DNA of 64,000 bases from Rivularia sp. PCC 7116 (GTDB lineage: Bacteria; Cyanobacteriota; Cyanobacteriia; Cyanobacteriales; Nostocaceae), in NCBI RefSeq assembly GCF_000316665.1, contig NC_019678.1:5332001-5396000 (forward strand), given 5' to 3'. Within the stretch, counting starts at the first letter, position 1, and the number at the start of each line of letters is the position of its first letter. The translations under genes were made by a program, and so were the position numbers. This document shows positions 1 through 8,625 of this stretch, in pieces. The notes below the pieces were generated by a model. That model was not told the DNA's origin, ran no database searches, and saw only the letters and a list, made by a program, of their open reading frames with translations.

Positions 1-570
1 GATTCTAAAGAAACTAAAGTAGAGACAAAGCCGGAAACAAATACTAAACAAAAACAGAACGTTGCCGTTACAAAGCAGCAGATACCTGTTAATAAAGTAA
101 CAATTAAACAGGAAACAAAGCCTTCTTCTATAGAGAAAGCTGACAAACAGGCGCAAGTAGATAATATTAAGCCTATTCCTCCTGGGACAACCGTATCACC
201 GCAGAAAGTTTATAAAATTGTTTCTGTTGATGATAGTCCGGTAATGCTTAAAGAAATTAGCCGCTTCCTGGAAGACGAAAGTTTTTCTGTTGTAACTATT
301 GATAATCCTTTGAAAGCTGTGATGTCAATTATTAGGCATCAGCCAGATTTAATTTTATTAGATTTAAATATGGAAGGCATTGACGGTTATGAATTGTGTC
401 GGATAATACGAAACAATTCAAAATTCAAAAACACTCCCATTATTATGGTTACGGGAAGTAAAGGATTTGTGGATAAAGTCAAGGCAAGATTAATGGGAGC
501 AAGTGGTTATTTGACTAAACCTTTTACTCGTGCAGATTTACTCAAAATAGTATTTATGCATTTGACTTGA
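1..570 (+). CDS. Response regulator, PatA/PixG-like, C-terminal part (5' end outside window)
   Basis: The frame is open from the first base, so the gene starts upstream. Residues 1-70 of the visible part form a Lys/Thr/Gln-rich linker with no domain seen. The rest is a receiver (REC) domain: acidic pair in SVDDSP, phospho-acceptor Asp in LILLDLNM, Thr in MVTGSKG and Lys in LTKPFT. A REC domain at the C-terminus after a low-complexity linker is typical of cyanobacterial PatA/HmpA/PixG proteins, whose N-terminal PATAN domain would lie outside the window (inference). The next gene is a CheY-like regulator 92 bp downstream, matching the usual hmpA-hmpB or pixG-pixH order. The CheW, MCP and CheA genes that usually follow are absent; pheT follows instead. 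Confidence 0.8.
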   Translation, partial: DSKETKVETKPETNTKQKQNVAVTKQQIPVNKVTIKQETKPSSIEKADKQAQVDNIKPIPPGTTVSPQKVYKIVSVDDSPVMLKEISRFLEDESFSVVTIDNPLKAVMSIIRHQPDLILLDLNMEGIDGYELCRIIRNNSKFKNTPIIMVTGSKGFVDKVKARLMGASGYLTKPFTRADLLKIVFMHLT

Positions 571-662
571 TTAATTGTAGCAATATCAGCTATAACTCAT
601 TGTTCAAGACATCGATATGGTTCAAGCAAATTACTACTGAATATAGATATTGAGGACACAAA

Positions 663-1025
663 ATGGCTACAGTTTTAGTTGTTGAAGATACTCCTTCTCA
701 ACTGGAGTTAATGAACATCTTTTTACAGGAAGGTGGATATGAGGTCATTAGAGCAACTGATGCTAAAGACGGCTTAGAAAAAGCTCTGCTATATCAACCA
801 GATGCAATTATTACAGACGTTGTCATGCCGGGAATGAGCGGTTTTGAATTTTGTCGTAAGCTAAAACGTAACTTAGATACAAAAAAGATACCGATTATTT
901 TTTGTAGTTCTAAAAACAAAGATATTGACCGCATTTGGGGAATGAGGCAAGGGGCTGATTTTTATCTCACGAAACCTTTCACCAGACAGCAACTAATCGG
1001 TGCTGTAAAATCAGTTGTTATTTAA
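663..1025 (+). CDS. CheY-like single-domain response regulator (PixH/HmpB/PilH-like)
   Basis: The 120-residue protein is a complete stand-alone REC domain. Visible residues are the acidic pocket VVEDT (8-9), phospho-acceptor Asp52 in IITDVVMPGMSG, a CSS motif near residue 81 and Lys104 in YLTKPFT. There is no output domain, so it should act by phosphorylation-dependent protein binding, as PilH/PixH proteins do in twitching motility and phototaxis systems. It follows the PatA-like regulator in the same direction and is probably co-transcribed with it. The start codon follows a GAGGACAC stretch. The exact motility or sensory system cannot be assigned because the partner chemotaxis genes are not in the window. 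Confidence 0.85.
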   Translation: MATVLVVEDTPSQLELMNIFLQEGGYEVIRATDAKDGLEKALLYQPDAIITDVVMPGMSGFEFCRKLKRNLDTKKIPIIFCSSKNKDIDRIWGMRQGADFYLTKPFTRQQLIGAVKSVVI

Positions 1026-1565
1026 TAATTCCACCGAACTTAATTTATTCTATAGTGTATCTACCTAAAATTCAATATTGCTTTCCAACTGCGTTAACAA
1101 AGATTAACGCTTAATTTTTGCCATTTAATAATCTGACACTTATTAATTTTATAACTTTTCAAACTTATCTAACTTGATAATATAAAAAATACTATATATC
1201 TATGTTTTTTGTTATACAATTTCTCTAAATACTATTTAGCTGAAAACTGATAGTTTTAAATAATTGATACCGAAGATAATGTTTGTTTAATTACTTATTA
1301 AATTACTAGTACCAAACTTTATTGACAAGCTCGATCCGCATCAGCAACCTAGTTTTTTTGTAAAAATCGGGCTTATTCACGATTGAAATTTGTGCAAATC
1401 TTGCGATAAAAAACGGATAATTGAGATTGCAATACTCGTGAATTGGATTAACCCGGTAAAAACAAGAATGCCTCATTCCCCATTGCCAATACTCCATTCC
1501 CATTTAAAATAGTTTTTGCGTGTTTATTTAATCGCTATTTTTAATCGGATAATCATAGATATTCC
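1026..1565 (+). other. Intergenic, 540 bp, no gene seen
   Basis: AT-rich spacer between the regulator pair and pheT. It has no convincing reading frame. Near 1470-1505 lies a low-complexity CATTCCCCATTGCC-type stretch of the sort scattered through cyanobacterial spacers. The pheT promoter is probably in the last 100 bp but cannot be fixed by eye. Confidence 0.6.
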
Positions 1566-4001
1566 ATGCGTATTTCTTTAAATTGGTTGCAAGAGCTTGT
1601 AGAGTTACGTTTAAACCCAGAAGAACTAGCAGAAACACTGACAATGGCGGGGTTTGAAGTAGAAGATATTGAGGATCGTCGCACTTGGGCAGATGGTGTT
1701 GTAATCGGGAAAGTTGTCGAACGAGAACAACATCCAAATGCTGACAAATTAAGCGTTTGTCAAGTTGATGTCGGGAAGGGCGAAAATTTAAATATCGTCT
1801 GCGGTGCTGCTAACGTCCGTGCAGATATATATGTGCCTGTTGCAACAGTAGGTACTTACTTACCGAATAAAGATTTGAAGATTAAACCCGCTAAATTACG
1901 CGGGGTACCTTCTCAAGGAATGATTTGTTCTTTGGAGGAGTTGGGTTTACCTACCGATGTAGATGGTATTCATATTTTTTCTGGGGATAACATCCAAATT
2001 GGTGATGATGTACGTCCGCTATTAGGTTTGGACGATGTGATTTTAGATGTAACTGCTACGGCAAACCGTGCCGATGCGTTGAGTATGGTGGGGATTGCGC
2101 GAGAGGTAGCAGCGATAACTGGGGGTAAACTAAAAATTCCCGATCCAGAAAAAGTTTCTGTTGCTCAAAATGCGGGTAGTTTCAGTATCAAAGTTGATGA
2201 TACGAAGGCTTGTCCGGCATATATTGGAACAGTGATTGGACAAGTTAAAATAGCTCCTTCTCCGGACTGGTTGCAGCAAAGATTATTGTCTGCTGGAGTT
2301 AGACCGATTAGCAATATAGTTGATATTACTAACTATGTAATGTTGGAATGGGGACAGCCATTACACGCATTTGACCTGACGCGACTGCAGAGTATTGCTG
2401 CGAGCGAGGATATTAGTATTGGAGTAAGGTTTGCGAATAACGGGGAAAATTTCAAAACCCTGGATGGAAAAAGCCGCAATTTATCAACTCAGAATTTATT
2501 AATTACCGTTAATAACAAACCCGTTGCTTTAGCGGGGGTTATGGGTGGAGAAGAAAGCGAAGTCCATGACGGAACAGAAAGTTTAGTTTTAGAAGCAGCT
2601 TTATTTGATAATGTTGCTATTCGCCGCTCATCTCGCAGTGTTGGTTTGAGAAGCGAATCTTCCACCAGATACGAACGAGGAGTAAATCACGCCGAGTTAG
2701 AAGTTGCTTGTAACCGTGCTTTATCCTTGATAGTTGAAATTGCTGGTGGCACTTTAAAAGCTCAAGAAATCTCCGATACTCGTCCCGATTCAGGTTGGAC
2801 TCGTTCGATTGAACTGCGTTTAGATAGAGTAAATCAAATACTAGGTCCTGTAGACTTAGGAGAAGAAGAAACTGGAGAAATTAAAGGCGGAGATGTTGAG
2901 CGGATTTTAACAGCTTTGGGATGTCGTTTAACTGTTTCTGGTGATGGTACTTGGGCTGTTAACGTACCTGCTTATCGCTATCGCGATTTAGAGCGAGAAA
3001 TTGATTTAATCGAAGAAATCGCTCGTTTATATGGTTATGACAATCTTTGCGATACTTTACCGGAAAAGCCAGAAGTTGGTTATCTGCCTACAGATCAAGA
3101 ATTAATTCGCAAGTTAAGAGCTGCATTCCGGGCTATAGGGTTGACGGAATTAATGCATTACTCCTTGGTTAAACCGGGAGAAGACAGGCAGGTGGTATTG
3201 AGCAATCCCTTGTTTGCAGAATATTCAGCATTACGAACTGATTTAATATCTGGTTTAATTGATGCATTTCAATACAATATCGAAAAAGGAAACGGCGCGC
3301 TTAACGGTTTTGAAATCGGCAAAATTTTCTGGGAAGAAGAAGACGGTTTCCAGGAAGCAGACACCGTAGGAGGAATCATCGGAGGTGATATTACTTCCAG
3401 TAAGTGGATGAGCGGAGGTAGTCAGAAATCCATAAGCTGGTTTGAAGCCAAAGGTATTTTAGAAAGCGTCTTTAAAGTCATGGGATTGCAGGTAGAATAC
3501 CAGCCAGATAGACGCGACGATCGCCTGCATCCGGGGCGTACTGCTTCGCTTTGGGTAGGAGGCAATAGGTTAGGTGTATTTGGGCAAGTGCATCCTCAAA
3601 TTCGCAGCGAAAAAGACTTACCGGATGATGTTTATGTATTTCAACTAAGTTTAGAAGTACTTTTAGATGCGGTAGACGAAGATGATATACTCACACCTAA
3701 ATTCAAGTCATTTTCTACCTATCCGCCATCAGATAGAGATATTGCTTTTTTCGCACCCGTTGACTTAACAGTAGCTGACATTGAAAAAGCTATTAATAAA
3801 GCCGGTAAAAGTTTATTAGATTCCGTCGAATTATTCGATGAATATCGCGGTGAAAATGTACCCGAAGGACAAAGAAGTTTAGCATTTCGCTTAATTTATC
3901 GTTCCCCAGAGCGTACACTTACCGATGCTGATGTTGAACCAGTACATCAGAAAGTTAGAGATAGTTTGGTTGAGAAATTTGGGGTAAGTTTAAGGAGTTA
4001 A
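1566..4001 (+). CDS. pheT: Phenylalanine--tRNA ligase beta subunit
   Basis: This is the beta subunit of the alpha2-beta2 phenylalanyl-tRNA synthetase, which charges tRNA-Phe in the cytoplasm. The 811-residue length fits bacterial PheT. The N-terminus [14 protein letters not shown] and the following EMAP/tRNA-binding fold (about 40-150, with [15 protein letters not shown]) are typical. The B3/B4 editing region includes [21 protein letters not shown], the B5 domain lies around 410-480 ([20 protein letters not shown]) and the C-terminal ferredoxin-like anticodon-binding domain spans about 715-811 ([14 protein letters not shown]). pheS is not adjacent, as is common in cyanobacteria. No frameshift or missing region was seen. 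Confidence 0.97.
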   Translation: MRISLNWLQELVELRLNPEELAETLTMAGFEVEDIEDRRTWADGVVIGKVVEREQHPNADKLSVCQVDVGKGENLNIVCGAANVRADIYVPVATVGTYLPNKDLKIKPAKLRGVPSQGMICSLEELGLPTDVDGIHIFSGDNIQIGDDVRPLLGLDDVILDVTATANRADALSMVGIAREVAAITGGKLKIPDPEKVSVAQNAGSFSIKVDDTKACPAYIGTVIGQVKIAPSPDWLQQRLLSAGVRPISNIVDITNYVMLEWGQPLHAFDLTRLQSIAASEDISIGVRFANNGENFKTLDGKSRNLSTQNLLITVNNKPVALAGVMGGEESEVHDGTESLVLEAALFDNVAIRRSSRSVGLRSESSTRYERGVNHAELEVACNRALSLIVEIAGGTLKAQEISDTRPDSGWTRSIELRLDRVNQILGPVDLGEEETGEIKGGDVERILTALGCRLTVSGDGTWAVNVPAYRYRDLEREIDLIEEIARLYGYDNLCDTLPEKPEVGYLPTDQELIRKLRAAFRAIGLTELMHYSLVKPGEDRQVVLSNPLFAEYSALRTDLISGLIDAFQYNIEKGNGALNGFEIGKIFWEEEDGFQEADTVGGIIGGDITSSKWMSGGSQKSISWFEAKGILESVFKVMGLQVEYQPDRRDDRLHPGRTASLWVGGNRLGVFGQVHPQIRSEKDLPDDVYVFQLSLEVLLDAVDEDDILTPKFKSFSTYPPSDRDIAFFAPVDLTVADIEKAINKAGKSLLDSVELFDEYRGENVPEGQRSLAFRLIYRSPERTLTDADVEPVHQKVRDSLVEKFGVSLRS

Positions 4002-4007
4002 GAATTA

Positions 4008-4205
4008 GGAGTTAGGAGTTAGGAGTTGTACGTCGCAATTATAATCCTTTTCGTTTGAATGCAGTGCAGTTTGATACCTCACCCCGCCCATCACGGGCAC
4101 TCCTCTCCTTATAAAAGAGAGGGGAAAAGCTGAAGTTATGATTTGTATTCTATTCAACTGAAAACTGCTATATTAACCTCTAACCTCTAACCTTTAACCT
4201 TTAAA
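4008..4205. repeat. Spacer with short tandem repeats and a dispersed CTCTCC/GGAGAG element
   Basis: Just after pheT there are three TTAGGAG-type heptamers (about 4006-4028). A stretch with CACCCCGCCCATCACGGGCA followed by CTCTCCTTATAAAAGAGAGG forms two small hairpins (about 4079-4125). CTAACCT heptamers follow at about 4174-4204, ahead of the next gene. A very similar CACCCCGCTCTCCGGGCACC plus CTCTCCTTGACAAGGAGAGG unit is found at 38963-39011, so this is a dispersed family. It has no coding potential. Confidence 0.75.
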
Positions 4206-4234
4206 CTATTGATAATTATTCATTGAAAAAAATC

Positions 4235-4504
4235 ATGACTAAATACGTAATGTGGGGCAGCTACTGCGAAAACGTTTTAGAAAAACGCGCACCTTATCGA
4301 CAAGAGCATTTAGATGGATTAAAAAAGCAAAAAGAAGATGGTGTTTTAGTTACTTTAGGTCCTACAAAAGATGCTACAAAAGTTTTTGGTATTTACGAAG
4401 CTGAAGATGAAGAAACGGTACGTAAATTAGTTGAAAATGACCCTTATTGGAAAAATGGCATTTGGACTGAGTATTTTGTGAAAGAGTGGGTGCAGGCTTT
4501 TTAA
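4235..4504 (+). CDS. YciI-like protein
   Basis: The protein has 89 residues from the ATG at 4235 (MTKYVMWGSYC). An upstream TTG at 4223 would add four residues but is a weaker start. The sequence pattern, with an N-terminal beta strand, RQEHLDGLKKQKEDGVLVTLGP and a final strand before WTEYFVKEW, is that of the YciI/muconolactone-isomerase-like dimeric alpha-beta-barrel family. The His of EHLDGL is at the conserved YciI position. The family is linked to small-molecule turnover, but no substrate is known for this branch. It stands alone between repeat-rich spacers. Confidence 0.7.
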   Translation: MTKYVMWGSYCENVLEKRAPYRQEHLDGLKKQKEDGVLVTLGPTKDATKVFGIYEAEDEETVRKLVENDPYWKNGIWTEYFVKEWVQAF

Positions 4505-4506
4505 AA

Positions 4507-4562
4507 GGTTCGTAGTTGCGCTTTAGCGCTCAAAATAAAGCGCTAAAGCGCAACTACGAACC
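4507..4562. repeat. Perfect 24-bp inverted repeat (hairpin), dispersed family; possible terminator
   Basis: Two perfectly complementary 24-base arms (GGTTCGTAGTTGCGCTTTAG...) flank an 8-base loop, immediately after the stop of the YciI-like gene. A close relative with arms containing CGTAGTAGCGCTTTAGCGC occurs at 24027-24095, so it is a mobile or dispersed palindromic unit, not a one-off terminator. No T-run follows, so intrinsic termination is uncertain. Confidence 0.85.
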
Positions 4563-4629
4563 AAAATTACTAATAATTCATTTTTTAGTTAATTTAATTT
4601 AATATGCATTTTTCCAAGGAGTCTCTTAA

Positions 4630-5046
4630 ATGCCTGCCAAAGATATCTATCATGATATGGTGGTAAATGCTGTTTAAAAAGAAGGTTGGGTAATTACTGA
4701 CGACCCTTTAAAGCTAAAATGGGGATTAAGAGAACTATTTGTTGATTTAGGAGCAAGTAAACTTCTTGCAGCCCAAAAAGGTGAGCAAAAAATAGCAGTT
4801 GAAATCAAAAGTTTCGTGAAAATTTCACCTGTAACGGATTTAGAAGAGGCTTTGGGACAATATATTCTTTACCGAAACATTTTAGAAGAAACTGAACCCT
4901 CGCGCAAAATATATTTAGCAATTCGCCAAGCAACATACAGTGAAATTTTTTCTGAACCAATTGGTAATCTAGTCGTACCAAAAAAATCTTTACAATTACT
5001 TGTATTTGATTCAGAGAAGGAGGTTGTCGTCAAATGGATAAATTAA
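4630..5046 (+). pseudogene. xisH: xisH-like gene with an in-frame stop at codon 16
   Basis: XisH is one of the factors needed with XisF and XisI for fdxN-element excision in Anabaena; homologues are widespread as XisH/XisI pairs. From the ATG at 4630 the frame reads MPAKDIYHDMVVNAV, then TAA at 4675-4677, then KEGWVITDDPLKLKWG and on without a break to position 5046. This matches XisH end to end, so one nonsense codon interrupts an otherwise intact gene. The pattern VDLGASKLLAA then IAVEIKSF fits a PD-(D/E)xK nuclease core (Asp, then Glu-x-Lys). Re-initiation at the internal ATG at 4816 would lose this core. A sequencing error at one base is possible. The end overlaps xisI by 13 bp. Confidence 0.8.
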
Positions 5047-5369
5047 CTCAATACCGTCACTTAATTGAAAAACTATTGACCGAATATGCTGCAATTCCTT
5101 ATTCTTATGGTGACTTAAAATATAAGTTAATTATTAGCCAAGATTGTAATAGTTTTGTGCTGATGACTATGGGCTGGGAAAATGGTGCAAGGGTACATGC
5201 TTGCTTGATTCATATAGATATTTTAGATGATAAAATTTGGATTCAACGCGATGGAACTGAAGATGGGATAGGTAATGATTTAGTCAAAGCTGGAGTTCCT
5301 AAAGATGATATTGTTCCAGGTTTTCATCCTCCAGAACTTAGGAAGTATGTCGAATATGCAGTTGGTTAA
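5034..5369 (+). CDS. xisI: XisI family protein
   Basis: This 111-residue protein has the standard XisI layout: MDKLTQYRHLIEKLLTEYA at the N-terminus, a central strand region with WIQRDGTEDGIGNDLV and the C-terminal signature GVPKDDIVPGFHPPELRKY. XisI is the partner of XisH in fdxN-element excision; its biochemical role is not established. The start overlaps the end of xisH, which indicates translational coupling, and a GAGAAGGAGG ribosome site lies inside xisH upstream of it. No excision element or site-specific recombinase was seen nearby, so the pair probably belongs to the stand-alone class. Confidence 0.9.
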   Translation: MDKLTQYRHLIEKLLTEYAAIPYSYGDLKYKLIISQDCNSFVLMTMGWENGARVHACLIHIDILDDKIWIQRDGTEDGIGNDLVKAGVPKDDIVPGFHPPELRKYVEYAVG

Positions 5370-5429
5370 TGTTGCTTAGTAAAGAAGATTAATTTGTTAT
5401 TTATTTAAAGAATTCTTATACTACTTGCT

Positions 5430-8366
5430 TTAGTCATTCCAAGCTCGATAAAAATCCTGATAATTCATTTTCTCGGCACAATACCACAGCAATTTATAAC
5501 AGTGTTTGGATTCTTCTAAATTATCTGTAATTTCTTCAAAAAAACAATCTTTCAACGATGCAATTAATTTAAACATTTGCTCTTTGTCAATAATCTTTTT
5601 TAAATCTTCTGCGGCGTTTTTTCTATCGGAATCTTTTTTTGCTGATTTAACCAGGTTTACTAAAATATCAAAAGCAAGTTGATTATGTGGCTGCAATTTC
5701 GCTAAGCTAGAAGCCCTACGTCTTTTACTATCGTCATTTTTCGCAGTTGCAATTCCTTCAATTAAAGCTGCAATTGCTTTTTGGTTATTTCCAGATTTAT
5801 TTTTTTGTTTTCTGCGTGGAAGTTGATTTTCTTTTTTCGTTTGCTTCTTCAACTCATTGATAGAAGCGAGTTTATTTTCTGGGGAAAGAATTAATAAGTT
5901 TTCTGCTGCATATTGTTTCTGCTGTTTATTTGTTGAGGAAGTAATAATTTTTTCTAAAGTTGAAATAGCAATTTTATTTTCTGAATCGCATTTACCGAGG
6001 CTAAACGCCGCTTTTCTGCGGATAGATTCTTTTTTGGTTGATTGAATTATATTAGCTAAAGCTGCGATCGCGATAGAATTTCCTGGTTGAATTTTAGATA
6101 AACTATCTGCTGCCTGCAAACGAAAATTTTCGTGGTAAAAAGATACGATAATTTTTTCTAACGTCGAAATAGCAATTTTATTTCCCGGATCGAAAAAATT
6201 TCCTAAACTATAAGCTGCATTCCAGGTATCGAAATCGCTTTTACTTGATGCGATAAATTCTTCTAAAGCAGTTATTGCACAATTCCTATCGGTTTTTAAC
6301 AAGCTAACTCGCGCACTTTCCGAAATTGGTGAAGGATATCTCCACCATCTTTTTTCTGTAGGATGAAAATAGCCAAAACGCCATTGAATCAATTGTTTTA
6401 AAATTTTTTCGCATAAAGAGCAATCTGCAAATTCGGCAATTCCTTCAGCCGCTAAAAAATAAGCTTGATAGCGATAAAATCCACCACAACCGTCTTCAAA
6501 TTCGATGAGATATTTGATAAATTCTTCTTTACTTGATTGCGGTATATCATCTCTGCCAAACCATAATAGAATTACTTCTTTCCATTGATACTCGAAGATG
6601 GGGAGATTGGGAGAGGGGGAAGAATTTACGAAAAATTGCCAATCGTTTATTGCTAAGGCTGCAAAGTATTCTTGGAAAGTGGGATGGTAAAAGGCGTATA
6701 CTTTTTCTCCTTGGGTTTCTGATATTCCTACTTGATTGAGCCAGCCTAGTTGAAGCGCTAAATGAAACATACCCTCATCCGGTGCGCCCAATACTTCACA
6801 TATGAAACGATGCCTAAGACGGAACTTGGTTTTCTCGTTGCCGGTATGCAGAGCCATGCCCGAAGGGTTAAAAGCCATTAATGCGAGTTTGCCTAATGCT
6901 TGATTTAACTGCTTTCTCTGGGTTGATGTAGTGGGGAATCTATCTTGTTTCCATTCGTAAATTGCTTCTACAAATTTTTCGTAGAGCATGGCTTTAGTAT
7001 TGGGTAATCCGCCGCGTCTTAAGCCCCAAATACGACACATTAAAGCTAACCGCAAAGGATTTTTCACGGCATCGCGAATCCTTCGACGTGCGTGTTGTTG
7101 TAATTCCGCTTGTAAATTTTCGCCTAATTCTGGATTTTCCCTAAACCAACAATTGATAAACTTGCCCATCAAATCTGAATGGTTGGCATTACCGTAAGTA
7201 AAATTTAGGTTGCGGAAAGTCTCAAAATCTTCTAAAGCATTTTTCCCAGCATCCCAAACGTTCAAACGGCAGGTAATAATTACAGATGCATCTGCTACCC
7301 AGCCTTTAAGATAATCGGCAATTTTGCTTAAAGCCAAGCTTGACTCAATCGCCATTTCATCAACTGCATCCAGCAACAACCATACCCTTCCTTGGTTAAA
7401 CTGTTCGCAAAAAGCATCTTCCATTTCTGCTGAAATACGTCGCTTGCGAGTAGCTGCCTTTAACCAATCTTCAATTAAATAATCTTCTAAATTCTTTCCC
7501 TGTAAATCAGCTAGAGAAACCCAAATCGGTAAAAATTGGGTATTATCGGCTAACCAGGAGGCAATTTTTTGTAAAAGCGTCGTTTTACCGGCACCAGGTT
7601 CGCCTAAAATTGCAATACGATTACTTTCTTTTGATTCCAACTGTTGCAGAAACCTATCTAAAGTCAAAGTTTCGCTAACGTCACCATCTTCCGACTCATA
7701 TAGCTGCGAACCCTTTCCTGGATGAACATCACCACCACGTCTTTCACGGTGCTTACGTTTCACTAAACCCAAAGGTACGTAAACTTCATCCAGTGCAAAA
7801 GTTACACCATCCGCACTTGTGAGGGGATTGGTAGTTAATCGTTTGTGATTATCTGCTTCTAAGCTTTGACGACAAATTTCGTTCCAATTGAGAGAGGGGG
7901 GAGAGGGGGGAGAGGGGGAAGAGGGGGTAGAGATTTTAACCGTGTCTCCTTGTTTTACCTTTCGTTTCTCCCATTCACTATCAAATTGTTGTAAATTCGC
8001 TTCAGTTTCCCAGCGAGAGTACCAGAGATTTAATGTAAAATGCCAATTTTCCGAACCACCCTTACTAACGCGATTGTCTTCAAGGATTTCGATAAAATCT
8101 GTAAATCTTTTGAGTGCCTCTTTAATTTGTTCGGCTTTTAGGATTGTTTCATCATCTTGCAAACCCGTTAATTCTTGCAAAAACCGAACCTTAGTTCTGA
8201 TAACCAGACGTTTTTCTGTTAACCAGCGAACTTGAATATTAGGACGAATTGCATCAACTACAGCTTCATTACATACATCGAACTCATCGTTAGCATAAGC
8301 CAAAATAGCAAACAGCAAACGTTTTGCTCGTTTCTGAACTTGCAAACCATAGCTAACTCTTGCCAT
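5430..8366 (-). CDS. NACHT-domain STAND NTPase with C-terminal HEAT-like repeats
   Basis: The 978-residue protein has three parts. Residues 1-135 form an N-terminal domain of unrecognised family, followed by a Ser/Pro linker (148-158). The NACHT NTPase has Walker A GEPGAGKTT (255-263), Walker B VWLLLDAVDEM (328-338) and a sensor region with ITCRLNVWD (about 365). From about 690 onward, helical repeats of the kind IAALANIIQSTKKESIRRKA and AISTLEKIITSS recur at roughly 40-residue spacing, as in HEAT repeats. STAND NTPases act as ligand-triggered switches; bacterial NACHT proteins include anti-phage sensors, but a role for this one is inference only. It lies alone on the minus strand between xisI and a PhoD-like gene. 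The effector activity of the N-terminal domain is unknown. Confidence 0.85.
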   Translation of the reverse strand: MARVSYGLQVQKRAKRLLFAILAYANDEFDVCNEAVVDAIRPNIQVRWLTEKRLVIRTKVRFLQELTGLQDDETILKAEQIKEALKRFTDFIEILEDNRVSKGGSENWHFTLNLWYSRWETEANLQQFDSEWEKRKVKQGDTVKISTPSSPSPPSPPSLNWNEICRQSLEADNHKRLTTNPLTSADGVTFALDEVYVPLGLVKRKHRERRGGDVHPGKGSQLYESEDGDVSETLTLDRFLQQLESKESNRIAILGEPGAGKTTLLQKIASWLADNTQFLPIWVSLADLQGKNLEDYLIEDWLKAATRKRRISAEMEDAFCEQFNQGRVWLLLDAVDEMAIESSLALSKIADYLKGWVADASVIITCRLNVWDAGKNALEDFETFRNLNFTYGNANHSDLMGKFINCWFRENPELGENLQAELQQHARRRIRDAVKNPLRLALMCRIWGLRRGGLPNTKAMLYEKFVEAIYEWKQDRFPTTSTQRKQLNQALGKLALMAFNPSGMALHTGNEKTKFRLRHRFICEVLGAPDEGMFHLALQLGWLNQVGISETQGEKVYAFYHPTFQEYFAALAINDWQFFVNSSPSPNLPIFEYQWKEVILLWFGRDDIPQSSKEEFIKYLIEFEDGCGGFYRYQAYFLAAEGIAEFADCSLCEKILKQLIQWRFGYFHPTEKRWWRYPSPISESARVSLLKTDRNCAITALEEFIASSKSDFDTWNAAYSLGNFFDPGNKIAISTLEKIIVSFYHENFRLQAADSLSKIQPGNSIAIAALANIIQSTKKESIRRKAAFSLGKCDSENKIAISTLEKIITSSTNKQQKQYAAENLLILSPENKLASINELKKQTKKENQLPRRKQKNKSGNNQKAIAALIEGIATAKNDDSKRRRASSLAKLQPHNQLAFDILVNLVKSAKKDSDRKNAAEDLKKIIDKEQMFKLIASLKDCFFEEITDNLEESKHCYKLLWYCAEKMNYQDFYRAWND

Positions 8367-8625
8367 AACAGTGAACAGTGAACAGTGAACAGTTATCAGT
8401 TAACAGTTTTCACCCAGAGGTGTAGATCGTTAATTATTAAATATTAACTCTTAACTATTCACTCCTATGCTTTTCTAAAATTAACCATCTCTCTTAAACT
8501 TCTAACCTCCGCGCTCTCCACGCTCTCTGCGGTTTTTTATTCAATAATCTGGTATAGAACAAGTAACTGTTAACTGTTAACTGCTCACTGCTCACTGCTC
8601 ACTGCTCACTGTTAACTGTTAACTG
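8367..8625. repeat. Short tandem heptamer repeats (STRR type) flanking a spacer
   Basis: Upstream of the NACHT gene GTGAACA units are repeated (about 8371-8392), then CAGTTATCAGTTAACAGTTT. At about 8562-8636 there are runs of TAACTGT and CTCACTG heptamers. The second run continues across 8626 into the 3' end of the phosphatase gene, where it supplies its last codons and stop. The space between (about 8410-8560) holds no gene. Such heptamer arrays are well known in heterocystous cyanobacteria. Confidence 0.85.

Noticed and set aside
4006-4030. Tandem TTAGGAG units as a possible CRISPR array
   Set aside because: Units are 7 bp without spacers; they are cyanobacterial short tandem repeats.
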